A program made the position numbers and the translations under genes. This document shows, piece by piece, positions 16,125 through 23,416 of a stretch of 23,416 bases of DNA. The notes beneath the pieces were generated by a model. That model searched no databases. It saw nothing but the letters and a program-made list of their open reading frames with translations, and was not told the DNA's origin. This stretch comes from Chrysochromulina parva (lineage: Eukaryota; Haptophyta; Prymnesiales; Chrysochromulinaceae): positions 1 through 23,416 of the forward strand of contig PJAB01000586.1 in NCBI GenBank assembly GCA_002887195.1, read 5' to 3'. Each line of letters begins with the position of its first letter. The stretch's first letter is position 1.

Positions 16125-16318
16125 ATCGCCGAGGTGAGCTCTGCCTTGTCGACCGCGCGCTTTGACAGCTTGAATGCAAAGGGGAGCTCGTTGCGGAGCA
16201 GGTTCGTCATCTTGTTCTTGTCGAGCGTCCACGGCTTCGCGAGACCGTGGTCCGTGCGCGAGTGCGTTACAGTTTGGTTGTCGTACGTGTCGTGTGCCGC
16301 TATACTGCTGCGCGCAAA
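16070..16318 (-). CDS. Possible 3' exon or small ORF, unrecognised
   Basis: A minus-strand frame is open from 16318 to a TAA at 16070-16072. It has strongly G/C-ending codons in its lower two thirds (about 90 percent between 16267 and 16073) and a balanced protein-like composition: GLAKPWTLDKNKMTNLLRNE, LPFAFKLSKRAVDKAELTSA, IQDSV, ending in a serine run. The only in-frame ATG is at 16210 (46 residues). An AG near 16300 could be a splice acceptor, making this the last exon of a minus-strand gene that starts further right. No family is recognised. It overlaps the 3' end of the orphan gene on the plus strand. Confidence 0.4.
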   Translation of the reverse strand, partial: FARSSIAAHDTYDNQTVTHSRTDHGLAKPWTLDKNKMTNLLRNELPFAFKLSKRAVDKAELTSAIQDSVISANMIASSSSSE

Positions 16319-16497
16319 CTACGCTCTCCGCTCCGATAAACGATCGATCCGCCCGGCGGGACACGAGCGACGTGAGCCGCCCGCACCCGCGGGCGCCGCC
16401 CCTTGAAGGGCCGCCCGCCGGCGCCGCCCCGGCACGATGCGCCGCATGTTGCGCTCGGGCCTGTCTCTCCATGTGGTATATGCTCGTATGACCTACA

Positions 16498-16845
16498 ATG
16501 ACACCGAGCGGTCCCTGCGTCCTGGATGCTATTTTCATGCACGGCTATGACGAGCTTTCGAGCTCTTCGACTACGACAACACGACGCTACATCCCCCCGT
16601 TAGATCCCATCCCGTTTCTCGGCGTTCACAGGCCACGCACTGCTCATCCCTGCATACTGCATTCGCGCAGAAGCTGGTCCGATCATTGCGCTCAGATATG
16701 CACAGCCGAATCAGCTGGCGAGGAATGCCTACAGGTAACGAGCCGCCGACGAGCTGATGCGCAGAGGGCCACCGTGGAAGGCATACCCTGTTACCTGCAG
16801 GCGAGGAACCGAGCGTCTGCCGTCCGAGGACGAGTCGAGCGATAG
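16498..16845 (+). CDS. Possible small protein, unrecognised
   Basis: A 115-residue ORF runs from ATG to stop, beginning MTPSGPCVLDAIFMHGYDEL and followed by a Ser/Thr run. A TATATG motif lies about 20 bases upstream. A CAG-GTAACG donor-like site at 16732-16740 may end a first exon. Composition is mixed and no domain is recognised. It overlaps the minus-strand candidate at 16729-17118, so at most one is likely to be coding in the shared part. Confidence 0.25.
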   Translation: MTPSGPCVLDAIFMHGYDELSSSSTTTTRRYIPPLDPIPFLGVHRPRTAHPCILHSRRSWSDHCAQICTAESAGEECLQVTSRRRADAQRATVEGIPCYLQARNRASAVRGRVER

Positions 16846-17118
16846 CATCGGTGTCGGGCTGCGCTGCTGCACAAACGGGCGTCCGAAGGGGCTGCGCTCG
16901 ATAGCCACAAGTGGCTTGGGCGTCGCCAGTCGTGTCCCCATGTCTTGACGGATTGTTGGGCCGACGGAATACTGGGCCAATGGCGTAGAAAAGTTGTGGC
17001 CGCTCGTGCTTCGTCCCGTGTTGCTGAAATCAACACCGACTGTCAGTTTACGCAACGCGGTAGGAGGATCCCTGAAGCGATTGTCCTCGCGTGTCCTCGT
17101 CTCGGTGGCGTCGAACAT
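16729..17118 (-). CDS. Possible small Ser/Pro-rich protein, unrecognised
   Basis: From the ATG at 17118 the frame gives 129 residues, polar and rich in Ser, Thr, Pro and Arg, with proline-directed motifs (RSPFGRPFVQQRSPTPMLSL). It looks like a disordered, phosphorylatable protein. Inside it, CAG-GTAACA on the minus strand would allow a 41-nt intron (16796-16756, ending ATCAG) that opens into about 60 further codons. Both forms are open. There is no homology that I recognise. Confidence 0.4.
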   Translation of the reverse strand: MFDATETRTREDNRFRDPPTALRKLTVGVDFSNTGRSTSGHNFSTPLAQYSVGPTIRQDMGTRLATPKPLVAIERSPFGRPFVQQRSPTPMLSLDSSSDGRRSVPRLQVTGYAFHGGPLRISSSAARYL

Positions 17119-17270
17119 CGAAGGGACGCGACGGATTTCGTTCGGAGGACTCGACAAAACTTGAACCGGATTTCGGGCTTATTAGGTTTTTCGAGCCGGC
17201 CCTCCCATTTCACCAGATCCGACTCTACTGTGTGCTAGTGTGCCGTACTTCCCCCGCCCCCCGCCGATTA

Positions 17271-17379
17271 ACGGCCTGTGTAATAGCAGGCTGTGTCGGC
17301 CACGCCTCCGTCCATTGCGATTGCGGCCCCCGTGCTTGGGGGTCCGGAGAGCGTGCGCTGCACGTTGTGTGTTTCACAG
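17271..17379 (+). repeat. Shared upstream element, copy 2
   Basis: This is the counterpart of 5901-6003, with 87 of the first 88 bases identical and two small insertions near the right end (TGCAC after 17358 and one extra T). It lies 87 bases upstream of the ATG of the dsRNA-binding exonuclease gene, in the same orientation to that gene as copy 1 is to the PQ-loop gene. Confidence 0.85.
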
Positions 17380-17466
17380 CAGCAGCACAGCCGGCGTGCC
17401 ACGGCGAACTAAACTCTTTAATTCTCTGCGGAATCGGAAAAGAGGCACCATGAGACCATTACATGT

Positions 17467-19200
17467 ATGAGGCTCCCTTTCGTGCCATCTCTGTCGTCGC
17501 GCACCTGCGCTCTGCTCGCCTTGTGCTGCCTCACTGCACCGCCGACGCAGCCCGCATCCAGGAGCAAGACGCTCCTGCAGGAGCACTGCCAGAAAGTGCG
17601 AATCGCACTGCCTGAGTACTCGCTCACTGGCACCGACGGCCTGGCGCACAGGAGCAAATTCCAAGCCATGGTTATGGTGGCGAATGATACTTACACGGGC
17701 ACGTGGCAGCGCTCCATCAAGGCAGCGGAGGGTTCGGCGGCGGAAATGGCTCTGCGCTCAGTCGTTGCCGACGGTGTCGAGGTTCCGAGCCCTGCGAAAG
17801 ATCGCGCCAAAGCTCGGCCAAAGCTCGTGAACCCATACCCCGACGCGATCAATGAGTTGCTGAGAGTGTGCCGTGCGAACGAATGGCCCGAGCCGTGCTT
17901 CATGAGCCAGCCTCGAGACGGCGCGCAGTACGTTGAAATGCTCTCGGTGTCCGATGGCTCGAGCGAGTGGCGCTTCGAGGGCCGGAGCACGCGGCTCCGT
18001 GTGGCCCGATCGATCGCGAGCGAGAGCGAGCGAGCGAGCGAATCCGCGATGGCAGTGCTCCGCGACGAGCTCGCGCTGCCCCCAACAGCCGTCGGTGGCA
18101 TGGCCTCGCTGCGTGGGCTCAGCGCTCGTCACGGCCTCGCGCTGCGCGCCTCCGCCAACGGCGTTCTCGTCGGCGGCAAGAGCCGGGTGCTCCGCCTGGT
18201 GCAGGGCTCTTCACATTCACAGCAGGAGGCCACGGGCCCCTCGAGCAGCGGCGTGGAGGACTGCCCCACCTGGAGTGGGCTGGGCTTGAGCGCCGTCGGC
18301 CGAGGGCTCACGCGGGCTGCCTGCCTGGACGAGGCGGCATGGCATGTGCTCGGCGAGATGCAGCGGACGGCCGTGACGGGCGCCGTGACGGGCGCCGTGA
18401 TGGGCTCTCGGATGCTCGCGAGAAGCGTAGGCGCCGTGATGGGCGCAGAGAGCAAGGTGGGTGCAGTGCGTGCCCCGTACTTCCCACGCCAGCGCGTGCT
18501 CGCGACCAACCTTGTGGGCGAGACCGACCGTTGGGTGCGCGAGCATGCATTCGGCAAGCCGGGCATGATTCGGGTGGTCGCCCTCGATACCGAGTGGCAG
18601 CCCAGTGGGGCTGAGGAGGAGGGCGTGGCGCTCGTGCAGCTCGCGACCGAGGACGCGTGCCTGTTGGTGCACGGCGACGCTGTACGAGGCTCGAGGGCAC
18701 TACACGAGCTGCTACGAAGCACATCGGTTCTGAAGGTGGGCAAAGATTTGCGAGAGGATTGGAGGCGGCTTCGGCCGCTCCTGCTCGGGGAGACCATCAT
18801 GGCCGAATGCATGCTCGGGGAGACCATCGTGGCCGAGGCGTCTGCCGCCGGGTGGGTGGAGCTTGTGAGCTTCTTGCCGCTGCACGACCAGACTGCCTCT
18901 CTCGATGAGCTCACGCGCACCTTCCTAGGGGTCGAGTATACCATGAAGGGCACTGTCAAGCACGAGGCGTGGGGCGCGTGGCCGCTACATGAGCAGATGC
19001 GGAGCTACGCGGCGGCCGACGTGTGCGTGGTGATGGACGTGCTGCAGGCCGTGGAGCGCATGCGGCGCGAGGAGGCGGAGGCTGTTGCGCTCGCCCGCGC
19101 CGGCGCCACCGCGGGCGAACGGATCGCTGACGAGCGAACGCGCTGGTTGACGGCAAAGTGCAATGGGCAAGATGAGCTTGCGTTGCCCGAGCCGAGCTAG
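17467..19200 (+). CDS. dsRNA-binding domain + DEDDy 3'-5' exonuclease fusion
   Basis: The 577-residue protein starts at an ATG (17467). Residues 1-30 form a basic start plus a hydrophobic stretch (ALLALCCLTAPPTQPA), a likely signal or organelle-targeting leader. A dsRBD-like domain follows (~34-100; LLQEHCQKV, PEYSLTGTDG, RSKFQAMVMV, SAAEMAL), then a second, weaker one (~122-202; NPYPDAINELLRVCRAN, ESAMAVLRD). Residues ~360-545 are a WRN/RNase D-type exonuclease: D374-T-E376 in VALDTEWQ, GKDLREDW with D427, and SYAAADV with Y514 and D518. All four acidic residues and the tyrosine expected for a DEDDy nuclease are present. The predicted role is 3'-end trimming of structured RNA in the secretory pathway or an organelle. 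The dsRBD-DEDDy order is unusual. In-frame duplications occur near 18370-18470 (TGAVTGAV) and 18783-18840. Confidence 0.85.
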   Translation: MRLPFVPSLSSRTCALLALCCLTAPPTQPASRSKTLLQEHCQKVRIALPEYSLTGTDGLAHRSKFQAMVMVANDTYTGTWQRSIKAAEGSAAEMALRSVVADGVEVPSPAKDRAKARPKLVNPYPDAINELLRVCRANEWPEPCFMSQPRDGAQYVEMLSVSDGSSEWRFEGRSTRLRVARSIASESERASESAMAVLRDELALPPTAVGGMASLRGLSARHGLALRASANGVLVGGKSRVLRLVQGSSHSQQEATGPSSSGVEDCPTWSGLGLSAVGRGLTRAACLDEAAWHVLGEMQRTAVTGAVTGAVMGSRMLARSVGAVMGAESKVGAVRAPYFPRQRVLATNLVGETDRWVREHAFGKPGMIRVVALDTEWQPSGAEEEGVALVQLATEDACLLVHGDAVRGSRALHELLRSTSVLKVGKDLREDWRRLRPLLLGETIMAECMLGETIVAEASAAGWVELVSFLPLHDQTASLDELTRTFLGVEYTMKGTVKHEAWGAWPLHEQMRSYAAADVCVVMDVLQAVERMRREEAEAVALARAGATAGERIADERTRWLTAKCNGQDELALPEPS

Positions 19201-19484
19201 CACGCGGCACCAGGAAACAGTTACAGTAGGTAGATCCAAGATCGTGATCGGTTTCATAGCCCGAAACGCCGCGATAATAATACACGACATACCACACATC
19301 TCATTGTACAGATCGATTACAGTAACCGTCGAACATGCCGGCCTCCACAGACCACACTAGGAATATGCAATATCGTCTATACAGGAATATGCAATAACGG
19401 TACAGTACCAACGAAAGAATGAAGCTAACCCACACCGGTTTGGCCATTCAAATTTTAGCTCATGCGTGAAACGATGCCATCTCC
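19201..19484. other. Convergent 3' spacer
   Basis: This is an AT-richer region between the exonuclease gene (plus) and PPIP5K (minus). It contains the 14-bp direct repeat AGGAATATGCAATA at 19359-19372 and 19383-19396. It is expected to hold both 3' UTRs. No gene is seen. Confidence 0.6.
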
Positions 19485-22400
19485 TCAGTACAGGGGTGGC
19501 CCCCCAACCCCATCGTCCTCGTTGTCGTTCCAGGCAAGCGCGGTACTCCACGTCGTGGAGGCAAGCGCGGTACTCCACGTCGTGGAGCGAGGCAAACGAG
19601 TCCCCAAAGGGGAGGGGGAGAGTCTCCCTCTCTCCTTGGCCTGGGCCATCTGAGACTGATTGGATGGGTAATTGGATGGGTGTCGCGACACGTCAGCGGA
19701 CTCGGACGTGTCGCGCAGGATGTTGGCGAGGAACGAGTCCACCTCTTCGAGGGTGAGGTCGCCCGACGAGGCGAGCACGAGCTGCTCCGTGTACTTGAGC
19801 GCCTCGTTGACGATCGCGGGCGCGGGCGCAGCCTCCGACGGCGCGGACTGCATGCGCTCTGCGGCGTCGCAGACACTCTGATGGTGGTCGATGCCTGGAG
19901 AGACGAGCACTTGGACGCGGTACGAGGATTTCTTGCGCGGGCTCTGCTGCTTGTTCAGGAGCACGCGCAGCACGATGTGCGTCAGGTAGCTCAACTCGAC
20001 GTCATGAAAGTGCGCGTGCGCCTCCTCGGAGAAGATCGATGGGGCTCCAGGCATCGCGCCCGAGCCCCAGCGCAACACATTGAAGAGAGAGTGGATGTGC
20101 GACTCGGAGGTGAAGTAGAGGCGCGTGCGCACGTGCCGATGGCGTGAGCGCACGTCTGTGCTCACCGAGTGATCGAGCTGGTGAACGCGCTCCTGCTCGT
20201 GCGTCCCGTCGGGGTCGGTGCTCGTGCCAGCGAGCAAGTCGCGGCGCAGCTTGTGAAGCATTCGCGCGCCTATGCAGATGCCAACCTTGACTTTATCGAC
20301 GGGCTCCGTGCCGTACTCTTGCGGCACCACGTACGCAGCAAGCGCGCGGGCGATCGCATAGAGGGGGGGCAGTGACTGCAGTCCGAGATGCTGGTTGTGC
20401 AGCATGTCGTACACCGCATTGTCGTACAGGTCCGGGATCTTGGTCGTGTCGAACTGTCCCTTTTTGGGCTTGTAGAACTCACGCTTGAGCTTCGCCCACC
20501 GGCCATAGTGGAGCAGAGCAGTCTCGTCATTAGCGGGGCTTGGGAGCGCCGGTTCGGGCGGGGCGACCGAGTCGGGTGCGGGCGGTGGCTCGGTGGCCGC
20601 ATCGACGCTGTCATGCTCGACGGTGGCGTCGCCGTCGGTCGGTATCGCCGGTGCGGGTGCCGCGGCCGGCATGAGTCCGAGGATCTCGGTCTTGCTCACC
20701 GCGTCGGCGCGCTCGCGTAGCTGCGAGGTGTACTCGTCGACCAGTCGAAGAAGCTGATGAAGGATCGTGGGCTGATGCTCGGTCGACCTCCATCCGTCCT
20801 GCGAGTCGGACTTGCACATGGGTACGCGCATGCCCGCCATCGTCGCAGCGCGCAGTGCAGCAGCTTTCGTTGAAGGCGGTGTAAGCTGCGCTGGGGAGCT
20901 GCGCTGTGGAGATATGGAAGTGTCCACCGCTACACCCTCGCCGCCCTCGCCGCCCAAGTCGCTGGCGCTAAGGACTCGGGCGGGCAGGACGATCGGCTCA
21001 GGCCGCTTCGAGAGGCGCTCAGTCGAAGTCGCGCGTGGTGGCGGACGTGCCCACGGCGACGCCGGGATGGTCCCTCGCTCGCCTTCCGTCTCTGCCGTGG
21101 GAGGCTTTGCAGCCTTGGCCTCGGCGATGCCCACGGCGGCGCCCTCGTGGCCACTGGAGAGCATTCTTTCCGAGGTGGTGAGTACGCGGTTGATCGTCGC
21201 CTTGGAAGCGTCCATGAGGGCGCGCCCGTCGGCGGGCGTCTCGTCGAGCATCTGTGTGATGGACTCGTGCTTTGAGACCAGAGAGGCGAGGATCGGCGTG
21301 AGCCGCCCTTCGAGATCGAGCAGACCCTTGGCAAAGGCGGCTGCCGTCATCTGCACGCGCCCCTCGTCCGAGGAATAAATCTTCAAGTCGTGCCGGTAGG
21401 TGGAGTGCAGCCGGAGCACGCCGTTGTTGTCCTCCGGATAGAGGGTGTTACGGAAGCGCGTGCCGAGCACCGCCGCCTGCGCCTCGCCGAGCTCAGTGAG
21501 CTCGCCACCCCACTTGAGGATGAACATCGCTTCGGAAGGCCTCTCCTCGTGCTTGTGCGCCTCTTCAGCTCCCAATCCGCTGCTCGAGCCGCCGCTGCTC
21601 TCTGCGCCGCCCGCGCCCTCGCTGCTCAACCATTGCGTCGGCTTGAGCTGCACCTTGCGGTTGATGCCCGAGAACGGGTGCGACTTGAGCACCTGCTTGA
21701 CGGCGAGGAAGTACTCGAGCACGTCTTGCCCCTCGGGCGCCTCTGCCCCTGCCCCCACCCGGCCGCGCGCCTCCGCCACGAGACGGTCCACGATCGCCTC
21801 GATCCGTTCGAGAAGGAGCTCCATCAGGCGCACCTTCTTGATCTTGAGCTCGTCGCGCGCCGACGAGCCGTGCTCGGTGATCATCGACAGGAGTGAGGGC
21901 TCGCGCGTCAGGAACTTGAGCTTTTGCTTGGGCGTGCGGTCGCCGTGCCGAATGAACGCAACCACGCATAACAGCTCGCTCTGATCTGCGTCGGCTCCAA
22001 TGACGGACGTGAGTGATCTGGTGACCCCACCGGGCAGACCGGCCGAAGACGTAGTGCCGCTCGGCCCCTCAATGGACGTCAGCAGGGGCGAACGTACGAG
22101 CTTAAACGCGGGCTGCGGGTGACGCGCCAGATACATGGGCGCGAGTTGCTCGAGAGTGTATTGACGAAACAGATTGGCCGAATCGTCCCAAAACCGTTGG
22201 GAGTCCTTGACGAAGCTCCAGCCGTTGACGTCGCACACGTACGAGTTGCCATTCGAGCGCAGCAGGTCGAAGCCGCACAGAGTCTGGCCGAAGGCGAGCA
22301 CCACCGTGCGCGCGATCGCCTTCTCCGCCGCCGTGAGGATGACCGGATAGCGCTGCTCGAACCCCCGCACGTTGCGCATGACCTTGCCGTCGACCACAGG

Positions 22401-23207
22401 CGACTTGCGTGCCTCCGCGTGCGCGTATTCGCGCCCGACGGCGTACACCTTGACATCGGTGCCCTCGGTCTGCAGGAGCTCCTCGTAGATGTACGAGTTG
22501 CCGTCGCCAATGCGCGTCTGGTGCTCGTCGGGATAGTACTCCGCCGAGCGGTCCGCCACCTTGCGAAAGAGTCTCTTGCACCCGCCGCCCTGTGAGCGCG
22601 GGTAGTAGAGGCAGATGTTGTGGTCCTCGCCTGAGATGGGCTTCTCGACGAGCGGCTTGTTGATGCGCACGCCGTTGATCTCGAGGTAGTCCTCCGACTC
22701 CTCCACTGTCGTGGTGGCGGCCTCCTCCGCGTTGTACACCGTGTACGTGGGAACGGGCACGCCATTCTCTTGCAGCCGCTGGTACACCAGCCGCCGGTCG
22801 TGGAGCACCTCCTGCTCCTTCAGGTCGTTGAATACGACGATCGACGGGTGCAGCTGCGCGTAGCCTTGCGCCTTGTGCAGCGGGAAGCCCGTCGAGAAGA
22901 AGGCGATCAGTGCCTCGCAGAGCGGCCACTCCTCGACCGGCTTATGCAGAATGGTCTCCTCGTCAAAGAAAATGGTTGCGAACTCTTGCCGACCGTCAAC
23001 GGCGAAGCCCGTCAGCCGGTCGAGCATCTCCATCATCGGTTTGCTCTTGGCCTTCTTGCGCATTGCACACACGCCGATTACAATCGGCCCCTTGGTCAAA
23101 TCACGCTCCGGCCGCTGCAGAATGGGCGGCACGGGCGGCGTGGGCGGTGGCATGGAGCCGTGAGACCGAGAACGGCCGAGGTGCTCATCCTCACCTTCGT
23201 CTTTCAT
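19485..23207 (-). CDS. PPIP5K: Diphosphoinositol-pentakisphosphate kinase (Vip1/PPIP5K)
   Basis: This bifunctional enzyme makes and breaks 1-position inositol pyrophosphates (InsP6 to 1-InsP7; 5-InsP7 to InsP8), signals for phosphate and energy status. The 1240-residue product starts at the ATG at 23207. The ATP-grasp kinase domain (~38-370) shows IGVCAMRKKAKSKPM, NKPLVEKPISGEDHNICLYY, VKVYAVGREYAHAEARKSP and GFDLLRSNGNSYVCDVNGWS with metal-binding D314, D326 and N328. The histidine-acid phosphatase-like domain begins with RHGDRTPKQK (R420, H421) and includes YRHDLKIYSSDEGRVQMTAA and SESHIHSLFN (H1037, H1039). Both active sites look intact. A low-complexity Ser/Pro insert (~700-950) splits the phosphatase part. 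The C-terminal tail carries a perfect 9-residue duplication. It is intronless as read. Confidence 0.97.
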   Translation of the reverse strand: MKDEGEDEHLGRSRSHGSMPPPTPPVPPILQRPERDLTKGPIVIGVCAMRKKAKSKPMMEMLDRLTGFAVDGRQEFATIFFDEETILHKPVEEWPLCEALIAFFSTGFPLHKAQGYAQLHPSIVVFNDLKEQEVLHDRRLVYQRLQENGVPVPTYTVYNAEEAATTTVEESEDYLEINGVRINKPLVEKPISGEDHNICLYYPRSQGGGCKRLFRKVADRSAEYYPDEHQTRIGDGNSYIYEELLQTEGTDVKVYAVGREYAHAEARKSPVVDGKVMRNVRGFEQRYPVILTAAEKAIARTVVLAFGQTLCGFDLLRSNGNSYVCDVNGWSFVKDSQRFWDDSANLFRQYTLEQLAPMYLARHPQPAFKLVRSPLLTSIEGPSGTTSSAGLPGGVTRSLTSVIGADADQSELLCVVAFIRHGDRTPKQKLKFLTREPSLLSMITEHGSSARDELKIKKVRLMELLLERIEAIVDRLVAEARGRVGAGAEAPEGQDVLEYFLAVKQVLKSHPFSGINRKVQLKPTQWLSSEGAGGAESSGGSSSGLGAEEAHKHEERPSEAMFILKWGGELTELGEAQAAVLGTRFRNTLYPEDNNGVLRLHSTYRHDLKIYSSDEGRVQMTAAAFAKGLLDLEGRLTPILASLVSKHESITQMLDETPADGRALMDASKATINRVLTTSERMLSSGHEGAAVGIAEAKAAKPPTAETEGERGTIPASPWARPPPRATSTERLSKRPEPIVLPARVLSASDLGGEGGEGVAVDTSISPQRSSPAQLTPPSTKAAALRAATMAGMRVPMCKSDSQDGWRSTEHQPTILHQLLRLVDEYTSQLRERADAVSKTEILGLMPAAAPAPAIPTDGDATVEHDSVDAATEPPPAPDSVAPPEPALPSPANDETALLHYGRWAKLKREFYKPKKGQFDTTKIPDLYDNAVYDMLHNQHLGLQSLPPLYAIARALAAYVVPQEYGTEPVDKVKVGICIGARMLHKLRRDLLAGTSTDPDGTHEQERVHQLDHSVSTDVRSRHRHVRTRLYFTSESHIHSLFNVLRWGSGAMPGAPSIFSEEAHAHFHDVELSYLTHIVLRVLLNKQQSPRKKSSYRVQVLVSPGIDHHQSVCDAAERMQSAPSEAAPAPAIVNEALKYTEQLVLASSGDLTLEEVDSFLANILRDTSESADVSRHPSNYPSNQSQMAQAKERGRLSPSPLGTRLPRSTTWSTALASTTWSTALAWNDNEDDGVGGPPLY
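19533..19586. repeat. Perfect 27-bp tandem duplication in the PPIP5K tail
   Basis: Two identical units (19533-19559 and 19560-19586) encode STTWSTALA twice near the C-terminus. Each unit contains the inverted repeat CCACG-T-CGTGG. Identity is complete, so the duplication looks recent. It lies outside the catalytic domains. Confidence 0.95.
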
Positions 23208-23335
23208 CGGCGCGCGTCGAGTGATTGCGGCTGCCTGATGATATGAGAGAGGGCGGAAGACTTTCGTCCGGGACTCAGGGGGCGACGTAGAAAACTTGGG
23301 GTGACACCTATGATGAAAAGCTCCACGAACGGCGT
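23208..23335. promoter_or_regulatory. Upstream region of PPIP5K
   Basis: These 128 bases lie between the PPIP5K start codon and the terminal G run and should hold at least part of its 5' UTR or promoter (minus strand). No clear core-promoter box is seen. Confidence 0.35.

Positions 23336-23416
<81 letters not shown>
23336..23416. repeat. 81-base G homopolymer at the window end
   Basis: The last 81 bases are all G with no interruption. It abuts the edge of the window. It may be a real homopolymer, the start of a gap, or a sequencing/assembly artefact. Confidence 0.99.

Larger units (their letters stand above)
16125..17270. other. Unresolved region with competing ORFs on both strands
   Basis: This 1.1-kb stretch has no recognised gene. 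It holds the minus-strand coding-like segment ending at 16070, a plus-strand ORF from 16498 and a minus-strand ORF from 17118, the last two overlapping. An 11-bp repeat GGCGCCGCCCC occurs at 16392 and 16420. An inverted pair CAGGTAAC/GTTACCTG (near 16732 and 16789) gives splice-donor-like CAG-GTAAC on both strands. Confidence 0.5.

Noticed and set aside
15294..16538. 414-residue minus-strand ORF covering the orphan gene
   Set aside because: It is rich in Arg, Val, Ala and Leu as expected for the antisense of a GC-rich gene, while the plus-strand frame has the more balanced protein composition.
1..23416. tRNA or rRNA genes
   Set aside because: A scan by eye for the B-box/T-arm consensus and for rRNA motifs on both strands found nothing convincing; GGTTTCGATCC near 894 is inside BBS9 and lacks a tRNA fold.

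Overview
The window is nuclear DNA from a GC-rich, gene-dense, intron-poor, flagellated unicellular eukaryote. It carries a BBSome subunit (BBS9/PTHB1), a HID1-family trafficking protein, a Vip1/PPIP5K inositol-pyrophosphate kinase-phosphatase and an ABCG half-transporter, families that are eukaryotic in this form. Most genes are single long ORFs whose third codon positions are mostly G or C, with runs of poly-Ala, poly-Asp, poly-Glu and poly-Pro. This style would suit a haptophyte or similar alga, but nothing here proves the lineage.

Layout, left to right. 1-177 is a cluster of small hairpins. A possible small spliced minus-strand gene (154-431) sits downstream of BBS9 (467-2989, minus). A repeat-bearing spacer separates BBS9 from the ABCG transporter (3856-5724, minus). 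A divergent promoter region leads to a PQ-loop membrane protein (6025-6828, plus). Next is a large plus-strand gene (7263-9953) joining a degenerate TatD-type domain, a SAM-like domain and a YVH1/DUSP12-like cysteine domain. It is flanked by two copies of a 44-bp repeat. A membrane-anchored helical orphan (10465-11532, minus) shares a 139-bp divergent promoter with a PUB-domain/HID1 gene (11672-15072, plus). That gene's two ORFs are best joined by one 128-nt intron containing a decamer array. An orphan gene follows (15360-16124, plus), then a poorly resolved region (about 16070-17270) with competing ORFs on both strands. A predicted secreted or organelle-targeted dsRNA-binding/3'-5' exonuclease protein (17467-19200, plus) converges on PPIP5K (19485-23207, minus). 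The window ends in 81 G residues.

The genes do not form a pathway or operon; they are neighbours of unrelated function (cilium, trafficking, transport, inositol pyrophosphate signalling, RNA processing). The most unusual items are the three multidomain fusions (TatD-SAM-zinc, PUB-HID1, dsRBD-exonuclease), an intron whose ends look like a tandem duplication, a nearly identical ~100-bp element just upstream of two unrelated genes, and short unreported coding-like segments on the minus strand. All homology calls are from memory of family sequences; no search was run.
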